64,000 bases of DNA from Chitinophagaceae bacterium (GTDB lineage Bacteria; Bacteroidota; Bacteroidia; Chitinophagales; Chitinophagaceae). The notes under the pieces are model-generated. The model did no database searches. It saw only the letters and a list, made by a program, of their open reading frames with translations, and had not been told where the DNA came from. Each line of letters begins with the position of its first letter. The stretch's first letter is position 1. The translations under genes were made by a program, and so were the position numbers. Location: assembly GCA_024508725.1 (NCBI GenBank), contig JANINS010000004.1, forward strand, positions 576,163-640,162, in the 5' to 3' direction. Of this stretch, positions 27,661 to 35,914 are shown one piece after another.

Positions 27661-30068
27661 AAAGGTAAACCAATTCCGATCTGGAAAGCGTAATTATTTC
27701 GGTCGTTCTCATTTTTCCAGGTGAATTTTGAAGGACTTAGCCAACCATCGTATTGTCTTCTCGCAGGATCTTTCAATTTTAAAGCAAAATCTACACGAAA
27801 AATAAAGTTGGCTACATTCACTCTTAATAAACCAACACCCATTGCAATGGCTAAATCGTCGTAAAGCTTGTTGAATTTGAAAGTCCCTAAGGGGTTAGCA
27901 GTGTCGTTTTTTATATTCCAAAGATTCCCTGCATCAACAAAAATTGCAGAACTAAATTTCGCACTTCCTGCGTCAATGATTTGAAAGCGTTTTTCCCAAT
28001 TTACTTCTATCTGCAAATCTCCGAATCGATCTCTAAAATCTTTTGCAGTTTCACTCAATAAAGAAGAGCCAAGTCCGAGTTGTCTCAAACCCCATGCTCT
28101 CATACTATTCGGGCCTCCTGCAACAAATTGTTTGAAGAACGGTAATGTTTTACCTGTAACCGGATCATTTGAAAGATTATACCCTGCACCAATAAAAGCT
28201 CGATACACAGACATTGATTTCTGCCGCTGACTTTTGTGTATAAATTCTATTTCACCCTTTAGGTATTGATAGTAGGTATTCTGCGATATTCCAAAGCCAG
28301 CATATTCTGCTCCCATTCTTAAATTGAAACTCTTATTAGGTTTTAGCCTTGATTGCCGGCTTTGTGTTCTGGTATAAATAACACTTAAAACATTCCCTGT
28401 ATTGAAAGCAGTTTTTAAAAAGGGATTTGATAAGAAGGCAGCATCTAAAAGAGGCAAAACATCCAATGAATAAAACTCAACATTCGGAAAACGTATTGCC
28501 TGAACAAGACTTCCTCTTACCCACTCATTTCCTGCATTTGCAGTAAGTGAGCGTAACCGGTAGAAATCTTTTCTTTCTGTATAATTAGCGTTAAATGCAA
28601 CAAGTGCACGAGCTGCATCGTATTTCTTTTGTCGTTCTACGCTGGTGACAAACATATTTTGAAAAGCAAAAGTTAATCCTAAGCCTCCCTGTACCGTTTG
28701 CAATAGCTTTTGTTTTCGATCGAGATTTAGTTCAACACCGGCTCTTCCTGTAAACGCCGATTGAATGGCGTTTTTGAATAAATTTCTATGAGTTAACGTA
28801 GCATTCCCCCCTAAGCCAAACAAATTGTTAGATGATACAAAATCTCCTGTACTTCTGGTAAGATCTACAGAAAAACGTAAATTCAATTTGGTATAAGGCA
28901 TCATGAAAACGTGGAAGTCTACTGTATCACCCTTTAATGAATCTCTTAATTCGATTTGCTTCCATGGTCCCATTTGCCCAAATGCATTCACCGTCTTGAA
29001 AAATAATCGTTCATTGTATAGTTCTCCTTTAGTAATGTAAGTGTGATTAATTAAAGGATTAAAGTTCACGATTGGACGATCGCCGGGATACTTCATATAC
29101 ACATCATTCCTGCCTCGTACAGTGAACATATTTCTTTTCAGCAGGCTATCAACATTTGCGGTATCTGAAGTTTGCGGATAGTAATAAACATTACCAATGC
29201 GATATTGCTTCGTAGCAATGGTATCAAGCGGAATATCTTTTACCTGTCTTGACTGCAGAATATCAATATCGGCTGTAGGATGTTGCCTTCTTCGTTCTGC
29301 GGCTTCGGCAATCCTTCTTACCAATTCAAATGGATCGATGGTCAGGCTGTCGATCAACTGATCGGTTGTATCTACATAAGCAGCGATCTGTTCTCTCGTT
29401 AACCTGTAAAAACCATTTTGCCGATACCAGTTCACCAACCTGTCTAACTCTGCACCAATGATCTGTTTTGAATAAGGGTCACCTTTTCTCAACAGCGTTT
29501 GATCTGCTGTTTGCAAAGCCAATTGTTGCAAAACCGTGTCTGAAGGCCTGGGTCGTGCTGTATCTAAAAAGTTATAAGCAATAGAATCGAGTATCAAACG
29601 TTTACCCGGATTGATATACATGATCGGTATTGCACGAAACTGTTGGTCTTTGGTGCCAAATCTGAAAGTATCTATCCGAAACGTATCTCTCAATGTTGCG
29701 TCATAATAACCCTGTGACTGCAGGTAAGATCTCATGAACAGGCTGCTTCTGTCCAAAGCAAACGTATCAAAATGCTGTGCATTCTTAATTCTATAAAATA
29801 CACCAAACTGTTGCACTTCTCTTGCTCTTACACTATCATCCCAATAACCACTCAATGCAGATTCTAAACGATTTTGTTCATCTTTGGAAACAATTCCCGG
29901 TGTGATGTGAATTTCGTTGGCAAACACAAATGTGTCTTTCGGCGGATTTTTTACAGAGGTTCTGTTGAAAACAAAAAGGAACTTACCCTTGGGAAAACAA
30001 GAGGGAAACAAACAGACCGTAAGCCCCAGTAGAATCAGTAAAAAGATTGGCTTTCGGTTGAAAATCAT
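27657..30068 (-). CDS. BamA/TamA-like outer-membrane barrel protein
   Basis: 803 aa. Hydrophobic signal ending in LFPSC suggests a lipidated or secreted start. Residues about 45-400 form POTRA-like periplasmic repeats (YLQSQGYYDATLRDTF; RLVNWYRQNGFYRLTREQI). About 400-803 is a 16-strand-type barrel with the Omp85 lock motif region (KQFVAGGPNSMRAWGLRQLG) and a C-terminal Phe (AFQIGIGLPF). A role in outer-membrane protein or lipid export is expected; it is likely not the essential BamA because of its divergent POTRA set. The start lies 6 bp from the divergent rRNA methyltransferase start. Confidence 0.88.
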   Translation of the reverse strand: MIFNRKPIFLLILLGLTVCLFPSCFPKGKFLFVFNRTSVKNPPKDTFVFANEIHITPGIVSKDEQNRLESALSGYWDDSVRAREVQQFGVFYRIKNAQHFDTFALDRSSLFMRSYLQSQGYYDATLRDTFRIDTFRFGTKDQQFRAIPIMYINPGKRLILDSIAYNFLDTARPRPSDTVLQQLALQTADQTLLRKGDPYSKQIIGAELDRLVNWYRQNGFYRLTREQIAAYVDTTDQLIDSLTIDPFELVRRIAEAAERRRQHPTADIDILQSRQVKDIPLDTIATKQYRIGNVYYYPQTSDTANVDSLLKRNMFTVRGRNDVYMKYPGDRPIVNFNPLINHTYITKGELYNERLFFKTVNAFGQMGPWKQIELRDSLKGDTVDFHVFMMPYTKLNLRFSVDLTRSTGDFVSSNNLFGLGGNATLTHRNLFKNAIQSAFTGRAGVELNLDRKQKLLQTVQGGLGLTFAFQNMFVTSVERQKKYDAARALVAFNANYTERKDFYRLRSLTANAGNEWVRGSLVQAIRFPNVEFYSLDVLPLLDAAFLSNPFLKTAFNTGNVLSVIYTRTQSRQSRLKPNKSFNLRMGAEYAGFGISQNTYYQYLKGEIEFIHKSQRQKSMSVYRAFIGAGYNLSNDPVTGKTLPFFKQFVAGGPNSMRAWGLRQLGLGSSLLSETAKDFRDRFGDLQIEVNWEKRFQIIDAGSAKFSSAIFVDAGNLWNIKNDTANPLGTFKFNKLYDDLAIAMGVGLLRVNVANFIFRVDFALKLKDPARRQYDGWLSPSKFTWKNENDRNNYAFQIGIGLPF

Positions 30069-30074
30069 ATTGGT

Positions 30075-30794
30075 ATGCTGAGTAAGAATGAGGTCAAATA
30101 TATCCAAAGTTTATACCATAAAAAAACACGGGAGGCTGAACGTGTATTTGTTGTGGAAGGACCTAAAATAATTGAAGAACTACTTGCCTCTGATTATACT
30201 ATTAGAAAGCTTTATGCAACGGATGAGTGGACGAAAACTGCTGATCTTTCTGTTGAGTTAATAAGGGTAAACCCTGATGAGTTGCAGCGTATCTCGGGTT
30301 TGCAAACAGCCAACCAGGTACTGGCTGTGGCAGAACAGAAATCAATTCTAAAACCTGGATTAAAGAATAAACTTACACTGGTGCTGGATGGAATACAGGA
30401 TCCCGGAAACCTGGGAACGATCATCCGTATTGCAGACTGGTTTGGTATTGAACAGGTCATTGCCAGTAACGATTCGGTAGAGTTGTACAATCCAAAAGTG
30501 ATTCAAAGTACCATGGGCAGTTTTATAAGAGTAGGAGTGTGGTATGATGATCTTGCTGCCATAATAAAAACTGCGAATGTTCCTGTGTATGGGGCTTTGT
30601 TTAACGGGAAAAATGTAATGGAGATGGATAGGGTTGCTGAAGGTTTGGTTGTGATAGGGAACGAGTCGAAGGGAATAAGACAAGATGTTCAGCAATTGAT
30701 CACTCAACCGATCACTATTCCTCGTTTTGGCAAAGCTGAATCATTGAATGCTGCCGTGGCAACAGGGATCATTTTATCGCATCTTGTTGCTTAG
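30075..30794 (+). CDS. TrmH/SpoU-family RNA 2'-O-methyltransferase
   Basis: 239 aa. N-terminal substrate-binding domain (KKTREAERVFVVEGPKIIEELL), then a SPOUT domain with the three motifs DGIQDPGNLGTIIRIADWFG (about 110-129), VVIGNESKGI (about 193-202) and IPRFGKAESLNAAVATGIIL (212-231). Methylates ribose in rRNA or tRNA; the exact site cannot be told. The start codon is 6 bp from the opposite BamA-like start, so its promoter must lie inside the divergent gene. Confidence 0.93.
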   Translation: MLSKNEVKYIQSLYHKKTREAERVFVVEGPKIIEELLASDYTIRKLYATDEWTKTADLSVELIRVNPDELQRISGLQTANQVLAVAEQKSILKPGLKNKLTLVLDGIQDPGNLGTIIRIADWFGIEQVIASNDSVELYNPKVIQSTMGSFIRVGVWYDDLAAIIKTANVPVYGALFNGKNVMEMDRVAEGLVVIGNESKGIRQDVQQLITQPITIPRFGKAESLNAAVATGIILSHLVA

Positions 30795-30872
30795 CATCAT
30801 TTCGAGCAAAGCGAAGCAATCTCTAAAGCAAACTTGTTCCTGCTATTCATCAGGCTATCATCATCGTACATC

Positions 30873-30893
30873 TTACTTCGTACCTCGTACTTC
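30873..30893 (+). repeat. Short dispersed repeat TACTTCGTACCTCGTACTT
   Basis: Also at 39104-39124 and 53669-53690; degenerate TAC-TTCG units next to gene ends. Confidence 0.6.
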
Positions 30894-30896
30894 TAT

Positions 30897-32135
30897 TTAC
30901 CTAAATTGAATTGCCTTCACCGGCCTGATGCTTCTTACAATAAGCGTTGGAATGATCAATGCCAGGAAACATACGATCAGCGTTGCCATGCAAACTGCAG
31001 CAACCTGCCACCAGATGATCTGTACCGGTGCCGTTGAAACATAATAGGCTGCTTCATCAAGTTTGATAAACCCTGTAGCTTGTTGTAAATAGCAGAGCCC
31101 GAGACCAAATACCAATCCCAAACCAACACCTGTTGCAGCGATAATGGCTGCATGGTACATGAATATTTTTTGAATAGTACCTTCTGTACTGCCAACAGCT
31201 TTGAGAATGCCGATCATCCTTGTTCTTTCCAAAACCAGGATAAGCAGGCAGGTAATGAGGTTAATGATGGCTACCACAGCCATTACAACAAAGATCACAT
31301 TGCGGTTCACGTCTTGTATGCCCAGCCAGTCGAAGATATTTGGATACACCTGCCGAACGGTTCTGCTGATCCAGATATCTGGCAGAACACCTCTCGTTAA
31401 AAGATGATGATTGATGGTATCCATCTTTCGGTAGTCGTTAAGGAATACCTCATACCCACCAATTTCATCAGGTTGCCAGTCACTGAGCCGTCTGATCAAT
31501 CGAATATCACCCAAAGCAAAAAGCTTGTCGTATTCTTCAATCCCTGTTTTATAAATTCCTGAAACGATCAACGGACGATACACACTGGTCTGCTGTTCCC
31601 TCGAAATAAAGAAAACCTTGATGGTGTCATTCACTTTGGCCCCAAGTTGCTCTGCTGTTTGTTGTGAGATGAGGATGTTCCTGCTATACAATGAATCATT
31701 AAAGTTGAGCCAGCCACCTGCTGTAACAAAAGGTTTCAGGTTATTGAAATCGTATTCCGGCTCTACACCTTTGAACAATAAACCTTCAATGTTCATATTC
31801 TTTTCTACCACTACCGAACGTGTTCCAAAAACCTGCACTTGTTTTACCTCGGGAATATGCTTCAAAGCCTGCAATACAGAATCACTTTTGGGCATAGGTG
31901 TTTCTTCTGCTATCAAAGATTTGTTCGGTTCAAATCGTTGAATACGAACATGTCCCCAGAAACTGAAGACTTTTTCACTCACCGTTCGCTGAAATCCATT
32001 TACAAATGCCAGTGTAATGATCATGGCAGCCACACTCACCACGGTAGCAGCAACGGATAAGCGTATAATGAACCTGGAAAACGATCTCTGTTTACTAAAA
32101 GCAATCCTTTCTCCTATAAAAGCGGCAACATTCAT
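30897..32135 (-). CDS. ABC transporter permease, LolC/E (FtsX-like) family
   Basis: 412 aa. Starts with NVAAFIGERIAFSKQRSFSRFIIRLSVAAT, the typical N-terminus of Bacteroidota LolC/E-like permeases. TM1 at about 22-44, a large periplasmic MacB-PCD-like domain (about 50-255), then three TM segments (about 270-300, 320-345, 375-400) with the FtsX pattern. Expected role: releasing lipoproteins from the inner membrane to a LolA carrier. The ATPase gene is not adjacent. The start at 32135 is chosen over a non-ATG start 9 codons upstream. Confidence 0.88.
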   Translation of the reverse strand: MNVAAFIGERIAFSKQRSFSRFIIRLSVAATVVSVAAMIITLAFVNGFQRTVSEKVFSFWGHVRIQRFEPNKSLIAEETPMPKSDSVLQALKHIPEVKQVQVFGTRSVVVEKNMNIEGLLFKGVEPEYDFNNLKPFVTAGGWLNFNDSLYSRNILISQQTAEQLGAKVNDTIKVFFISREQQTSVYRPLIVSGIYKTGIEEYDKLFALGDIRLIRRLSDWQPDEIGGYEVFLNDYRKMDTINHHLLTRGVLPDIWISRTVRQVYPNIFDWLGIQDVNRNVIFVVMAVVAIINLITCLLILVLERTRMIGILKAVGSTEGTIQKIFMYHAAIIAATGVGLGLVFGLGLCYLQQATGFIKLDEAAYYVSTAPVQIIWWQVAAVCMATLIVCFLALIIPTLIVRSIRPVKAIQFR

Positions 32136-32232
32136 CTGTGAGTCTTCATGATCAAAGTACAAAATAAGTTAATAGTATCTATGGTTGTTGAGCGATTACG
32201 GTTTATTATTAGTTTTACTCAAATCTGTATTG

Positions 32233-33504
32233 ATGCGCTGGTTATTGATATGCTTGTTTTGTTTACCGTTATTGTTGAAAGCTCAGTTACCTGATGAGGT
32301 TTACCATAAGAATATTCGTTCAGTGAAACTGTTTATCAAAGGAAACCAGGCCGGTTATCCTATCATCAGCCTGGGAACATTGGATCAACTGGAGCTGCAC
32401 TTCGATGATATGGATGGATACGCAAAAAACTACTCTTACACTTTCCAGCTTTGCGATGCAGACTGGAAACCGAATACACTGCTTGGACCGTTCGACTACA
32501 TTAAAGGCTTCTCCCAACAACGACTTTCGCAATACAGGGTTTCATCGATCGCTACGCAGGAGTATGTTCATTACCAGGCAAGCCTGCCTGAGAAAAATTG
32601 CTATCCATCAAAAAGCGGAAATTACCTGCTAAAGGTTTTTCTAAACGGCGATACTTCCAAGCTGGCTTTCACCAAACGGTTATTGGTTGTACAACAACTG
32701 GCTGATGTAGGTGCACAGATACAACAACCTTTTAGCTCAGAATATTTCAGAACACACCAGAAAGTACAGTTGGTGGTGAACAAGACCAAACTGGATGTAC
32801 TCAACCCACAGCAACAGATCAAAACGGTGATACTGCAGAACTATCGTTGGGATGCTACGATGAAAATGATCCAGCCAACGTTCATCAAGCAGAATACTTT
32901 GGAATACAATGCTGAGAATGATGCATTATTTCCTGGTGGAAAAGAGTACAGGTGGATAGACTTAAGAAGTTTTCGTTTTAAGAGTGACCGTATCGACTCG
33001 AATGATCTTACCCAAAAGCCATTTTACATAGTGGCAAAACCGGATGGTGAAAGAACTACCCAGCGTTACCTTTTCTTCAGGGATATGAATGGATTTTATG
33101 AGACAACTTCTACAGACCTGATCAATCCATGGTGGCAGGGAGATTATGCGAAAGTGAAGTTCACTTTTGTTCCAACAAATAACCAGCCTTATCCCAACAG
33201 GAGACTGTATATAGCGGGAGAATTTACAGGCTACAAATACAACGATAGCACCGAAATGCTCTATAATGCTGCAGCCGGAGTGTATGAGAAGGAATTATTC
33301 CTGAAGCAGGGTTATTATACATACACTTATGTTACCAAAGATGCTAAAACCAATGTTCCTGCAGTGGATCAAACCGATGGCAATTATTGGGAAACCGAGA
33401 ACGATTATACGGTGCTGATCTACTATCGTTCACTCAGCGGAAGGCATGATGAGTTGGTAGGAGTTACAACAGTTAATTCAAGGCTGAATAGGAGTGGGTT
33501 TTAA
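32233..33504 (+). CDS. DUF5103 secreted protein
   Basis: 423 aa with signal peptide (about 1-17, LLLKAQ). Characteristic DUF5103 segments: YHKNIRSVKLF near the start, QLELHFDDMDGYAKNYSYTFQLCDADWKPN, KEYRWIDLRSFRF, and the C-terminal YIAGEFTGYKYNDSTEMLYNAAAGVYEKELFLKQGYYTYTYV, which looks like a carbohydrate-binding or early-set Ig fold. Function unknown; restricted mostly to Bacteroidota. The ATG at 32233 starts the signal peptide, and the frame upstream is non-specific. Divergent from the LolC/E-like gene and followed 1 bp later by the next gene. Confidence 0.85.
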   Translation: MRWLLICLFCLPLLLKAQLPDEVYHKNIRSVKLFIKGNQAGYPIISLGTLDQLELHFDDMDGYAKNYSYTFQLCDADWKPNTLLGPFDYIKGFSQQRLSQYRVSSIATQEYVHYQASLPEKNCYPSKSGNYLLKVFLNGDTSKLAFTKRLLVVQQLADVGAQIQQPFSSEYFRTHQKVQLVVNKTKLDVLNPQQQIKTVILQNYRWDATMKMIQPTFIKQNTLEYNAENDALFPGGKEYRWIDLRSFRFKSDRIDSNDLTQKPFYIVAKPDGERTTQRYLFFRDMNGFYETTSTDLINPWWQGDYAKVKFTFVPTNNQPYPNRRLYIAGEFTGYKYNDSTEMLYNAAAGVYEKELFLKQGYYTYTYVTKDAKTNVPAVDQTDGNYWETENDYTVLIYYRSLSGRHDELVGVTTVNSRLNRSGF

Positions 33505-33505
33505 T

Positions 33506-33841
33506 ATGTCTGTTGAAGATGTAAATAAAATTGATGCTATCAGTATAGATCCAAACGGTAATATAGTCTTGTCTATTTCAGATCATTTGGAATGGGATAA
33601 TAACAATCAGCATTTATTAATACTTCAAAAGAAAATCAACTGTTACTTAGGGGCAATTGAAACAGGTGAAATTAATGAAGTATACCCTGACGCTAAAGGA
33701 AAAAAAGTGACTATTGCTATTTTTGCCACATGTTTTCTTAATCATATGGGAGAACTTTTTTTAGAACGTGTAAAGCAAACTTTAGAAAATGCAGGATATG
33801 GATATCGGTTCGAAATTTTAATAGATAAATCAGCTTTCTAG
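33506..33841 (+). CDS. Small cytosolic protein, DUF6572-like
   Basis: 111 aa, no signal. Sequence VNKIDAISIDPNGNIVLSISDHLEWDNNNQHLLILQKKINCYLGAIETGEINEVYPDAKGKKVTI resembles the DUF6572 family as I recall it. These proteins have no known enzymatic role. The ATG at 33506 follows the DUF5103 stop by 1 bp, so translation may be coupled, although the products are in different compartments. It is followed by a repeat element and a hairpin. Confidence 0.65.
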   Translation: MSVEDVNKIDAISIDPNGNIVLSISDHLEWDNNNQHLLILQKKINCYLGAIETGEINEVYPDAKGKKVTIAIFATCFLNHMGELFLERVKQTLENAGYGYRFEILIDKSAF

Positions 33842-33844
33842 TAT

Positions 33845-33889
33845 TCCGAACGATGAAGTGAGTGACACAACAGACGATGCCATAAAAAA
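33845..33889 (+). repeat. Dispersed palindromic element, right-half variant copy
   Basis: CCGAACGATGAAGTG, AGTGACACAACAGACGATGC. Core altered to GTGAGTGACACAA, matching the variant at 35798. Confidence 0.65.
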
Positions 33890-33890
33890 C

Positions 33891-33920
33891 AAAAGCCGGT
33901 ATCAAAACCAGCTTTTAATT
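33891..33920 (+). terminator. Hairpin after the DUF6572-like gene
   Basis: Stem AAAAGCCGGT/ACCAGCTTTT (one mismatch), 6-nt loop, T-rich tail. It lies between convergent transcripts. Confidence 0.55.
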
Positions 33921-33953
33921 CTTTATAATCAGTGTAATTCGTGTAATAAAAAA

Positions 33954-34050
33954 GGCAGACTACTCACATCGCACCGCTACAACCACCTACCCTTGCTTCC
34001 TTCCGGACCTGGGGGAGTTCAGTAGGAGCTGGTCGTGTAAGGCCTGCCGG
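33954..34050 (-). ncRNA. ffs: Signal recognition particle RNA (small bacterial, 4.5S-type)
   Basis: On the minus strand the conserved apical hairpin CAGGTCCGGAAGGAAGCA is intact (about 33990-34010). The terminal arms GGCAG (5') and CTGCC (3') pair, giving a roughly 97-nt RNA, and a T run follows the 3' end. A canonical promoter precedes it: TTG, 20 nt, TACATTTG. This RNA binds Ffh to target membrane proteins to the translocon. Ends are placed from the pairing and promoter and may be off by a few bases. Confidence 0.93.
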
Positions 34051-34053
34051 GTG

Positions 34054-34061
34054 CAAATGTA
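34054..34061 (-). promoter_or_regulatory. -7 promoter element (TACATTTG) of the SRP RNA gene
   Basis: Minus strand; exact TAnnTTTG match with TTG 20 nt upstream, the best -33/-7 pair seen in the window. Confidence 0.8.
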
Positions 34062-34118
34062 AGGGACGATTACGGAATTCCCAATATCAAATATCAAATT
34101 CTACATCTCAAATCCATT

Positions 34119-34126
34119 TATCTTCG
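34119..34126 (+). promoter_or_regulatory. -7 promoter element (TATCTTCG) of the transaldolase gene
   Basis: TATCTTCGCTGCC, 19 bases before the ATG; identical to the nusB element. Confidence 0.65.
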
Positions 34127-34145
34127 CTGCCATAATTTTCTATCT

Positions 34146-34796
34146 ATGAAGTTTTTTATCGATACCGCCAATTTAGCCCAGATAAAAGAAGCCAATGATC
34201 TTGGAATTCTTGATGGAGTTACCACCAATCCATCTCTAATGGCGAAAGAAGGAATCAAAGGTGAAGAAGCGATCAACAATCATTATAAGACCATTTGCGA
34301 ATTGGTTGACGGTGATGTGAGTGCCGAAGTACTTACCACAGAACTCAGCACCATCATTGAAGAAGGAAAAAAGCTGGCTGCGATCCATCCAAACATCGTA
34401 GTAAAGGTTCCGATGATCAAAGACGGCGTTAAAGCGATCAAATGGTTCACTGATAACGGTATTAAAACAAACTGTACGCTGGTATTCTCTGCAGGCCAGG
34501 CCATTCTTGCTGCTAAAGCAGGTGCCAGTTATGTATCTCCGTTCATTGGTAGAATTGACGATAGCGGTTGGAATGGAGTTCAGCTTATCGAACAAATTGC
34601 ACAGATATACGCTATCCAGGGTTTCAAAACTGAGATACTTGCAGCTTCTATCAGAACAGCCAACCACATTGTTCAGTGTGCTGAGGCCGGTGCAGATGTA
34701 TGTACTTGTCCGTTAGATTCTATTCTTGGTTTATTAAAACATCCTTTAACCGATATCGGTCTTGCGAAGTTTTTAGAAGATGCGAAGAAAATGTAA
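34146..34796 (+). CDS. Transaldolase (short TalC/fructose-6-phosphate aldolase-like form)
   Basis: 216 aa, the small single-domain class. Motifs [26 protein letters not shown] (24-36), and NIVVKVPM with the Schiff-base K87, plus [11 protein letters not shown] and [11 protein letters not shown]. Either transfers dihydroxyacetone units in the pentose phosphate pathway or cleaves fructose 6-phosphate; transaldolase is the usual activity of this Bacteroidota group. Own promoter (34119) and a strong terminator (34844) make it monocistronic. Confidence 0.94.
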   Translation: MKFFIDTANLAQIKEANDLGILDGVTTNPSLMAKEGIKGEEAINNHYKTICELVDGDVSAEVLTTELSTIIEEGKKLAAIHPNIVVKVPMIKDGVKAIKWFTDNGIKTNCTLVFSAGQAILAAKAGASYVSPFIGRIDDSGWNGVQLIEQIAQIYAIQGFKTEILAASIRTANHIVQCAEAGADVCTCPLDSILGLLKHPLTDIGLAKFLEDAKKM

Positions 34797-34843
34797 GGAA
34801 TGGAACGCAGATGCCGTAGATGTAGCGGGTTTACACAGATATA

Positions 34844-34880
34844 AACAACAAAGCTCTCAATTTTGAGAGCTTTGTTGTTT
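34844..34880. terminator. Bidirectional terminator after the transaldolase gene
   Basis: Near-perfect 17-bp palindrome centred on AAGCTCTCAATTTTGAGAGC, with A/T-rich ends. Confidence 0.9.
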
Positions 34881-34920
34881 TAAACTTTTATCATATTTAT
34901 CAGCTAGATCATAATCATCT

Positions 34921-34960
34921 GCGTCATCAGCGTTCCAATCCTGTCATCAGCGTTCCAATC
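34921..34960 (+). repeat. Tandem duplication of 20 bp
   Basis: Two adjacent copies of nnGTCATCAGCGTTCCAATC differing only in the first two bases. The second copy contains the stop of the next minus-strand gene. Confidence 0.85.
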
Positions 34961-35366
34961 AATTCTTCTTACGCTGTTTTTGCCAGCCATCGATCAATTC
35001 TTCCGAGGTCTTTAATTGTTCCTCAGCAATCACTTTCTTTATATAAACCCTGATCTCTCTTCTTATCGCAGGATTGTCTTTGAGAAATGCAGTCACGATC
35101 ACACAATCCGCTTTTTCAGCGGTATCAAGCTGCAAAACATTTCCAACCATCTTACCTGCAGAGCATGTAAACTTCACATGCGAAGAGTCTAACGGAATGT
35201 AACTGCCATTGGAAAGTTTACCATCAACATTAATATAATTGTAATGCAAAGGCCCTTTCTTCAGGCTATCGGTGTACAGGTTAAAGTAAATGCTGTCGAT
35301 CTTCTGGGCTTTTACCACGAAAGCCGAACAAACAGTTATTAAAATAAGTAGAAAGGCTCTTTTCAC
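34959..35366 (-). CDS. Small secreted protein of unknown function
   Basis: 135 aa with GTG start at 35366 directly before a signal peptide (KRAFLLILITVCSAFVVKAQ). The mature part (KIDSIYFNLYTDSLKKGPLHYNYINVDGKLSNGSYIPLDSSHVKFTCSAGKMVGN...) looks like an Ig-type beta domain followed by a charged helical tail (IAEEQLKTSEELIDGWQKQRKKN). No family recognised. An upstream extension to 35429 has no signal-like start and is less likely. Confidence 0.7.
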   Translation of the reverse strand: MKRAFLLILITVCSAFVVKAQKIDSIYFNLYTDSLKKGPLHYNYINVDGKLSNGSYIPLDSSHVKFTCSAGKMVGNVLQLDTAEKADCVIVTAFLKDNPAIRREIRVYIKKVIAEEQLKTSEELIDGWQKQRKKN

Positions 35367-35566
35367 AGGTGTTTTCAAGATTTCAGATAAAATTACACAG
35401 ATACTTAGCGCTCTAGTGTTAATACACAACCAAAGTGCAGCATTTTCAACACCTGTTAAAGACTTAACGGTTCTAAAGCATTGATCTGCAATAACGAATA
35501 AAGCTTCGTATTTCGCTTTCTACGGTTGGCACACTTTTTCTTCTTATATCATCAAACAAGTACAAA

Positions 35567-35770
35567 GTGGGAAAGAGAATCATCCATAAATCAGTTAAAG
35601 ACTTTATCTATTTAATGGCAGCACAGTCTGGCATTTCTGTGGAACAGGCTTCTATTACGCTCAAGTCTATCATGAGCTATATGCAGCAACATCCAACACA
35701 TCCTTTACAAAGAGCCATTGCAGCGATCTTCGGTAGCAAGAAGAATGATGATGATGCGATTTTGAACTAA
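35567..35770 (+). CDS. Small hypothetical protein
   Basis: 67 aa, GTG start at 35567. Predicted all-helical, no signal: KSVKDFIYLMAAQSGISVEQASITLKSIMSYMQQHPTHPLQRAIAAIFG. The final acidic run is NDDDAIL. It has normal codon use and a terminator 100 bp downstream, supporting expression. Function unknown. Confidence 0.5.
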   Translation: MGKRIIHKSVKDFIYLMAAQSGISVEQASITLKSIMSYMQQHPTHPLQRAIAAIFGSKKNDDDAILN

Positions 35771-35797
35771 TTATGATGCCGGCAGCTGCAACTCCGT

Positions 35798-35830
35798 TCA
35801 TCGTTCCTTGTGTCACTCACTTGTACTGAA
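35798..35830 (+). repeat. Dispersed palindromic element, left-half variant copy
   Basis: CATCGTTCCTTGTG, TCACTCACTTGTACTGAAG; core carries the same changes as the copy at 33845, in complement. Confidence 0.65.
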
Positions 35831-35870
35831 GTAACAACATCAACAATTCACAGCGGTAATTTCAATATAT

Positions 35871-35897
35871 AAAGGTCAGCCTTCAAAGCTGACCTTT
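35871..35897. terminator. Bidirectional terminator
   Basis: Perfect 10-bp stem AAAGGTCAGC/GCTGACCTTT, 7-nt loop, between convergent genes. Confidence 0.85.
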
Positions 35898-35914
35898 ACT
35901 TTTTCATTATCTCT

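Noticed and set aside
33954-34050. tRNA or riboswitch
   Set aside because: The GGTCCGGAAGGAAGCA hairpin, pairing ends and own promoter identify SRP RNA.
34236-34667. 143-codon open frame antisense to the transaldolase gene
   Set aside because: Lies fully inside a strongly conserved gene; no domain pattern.
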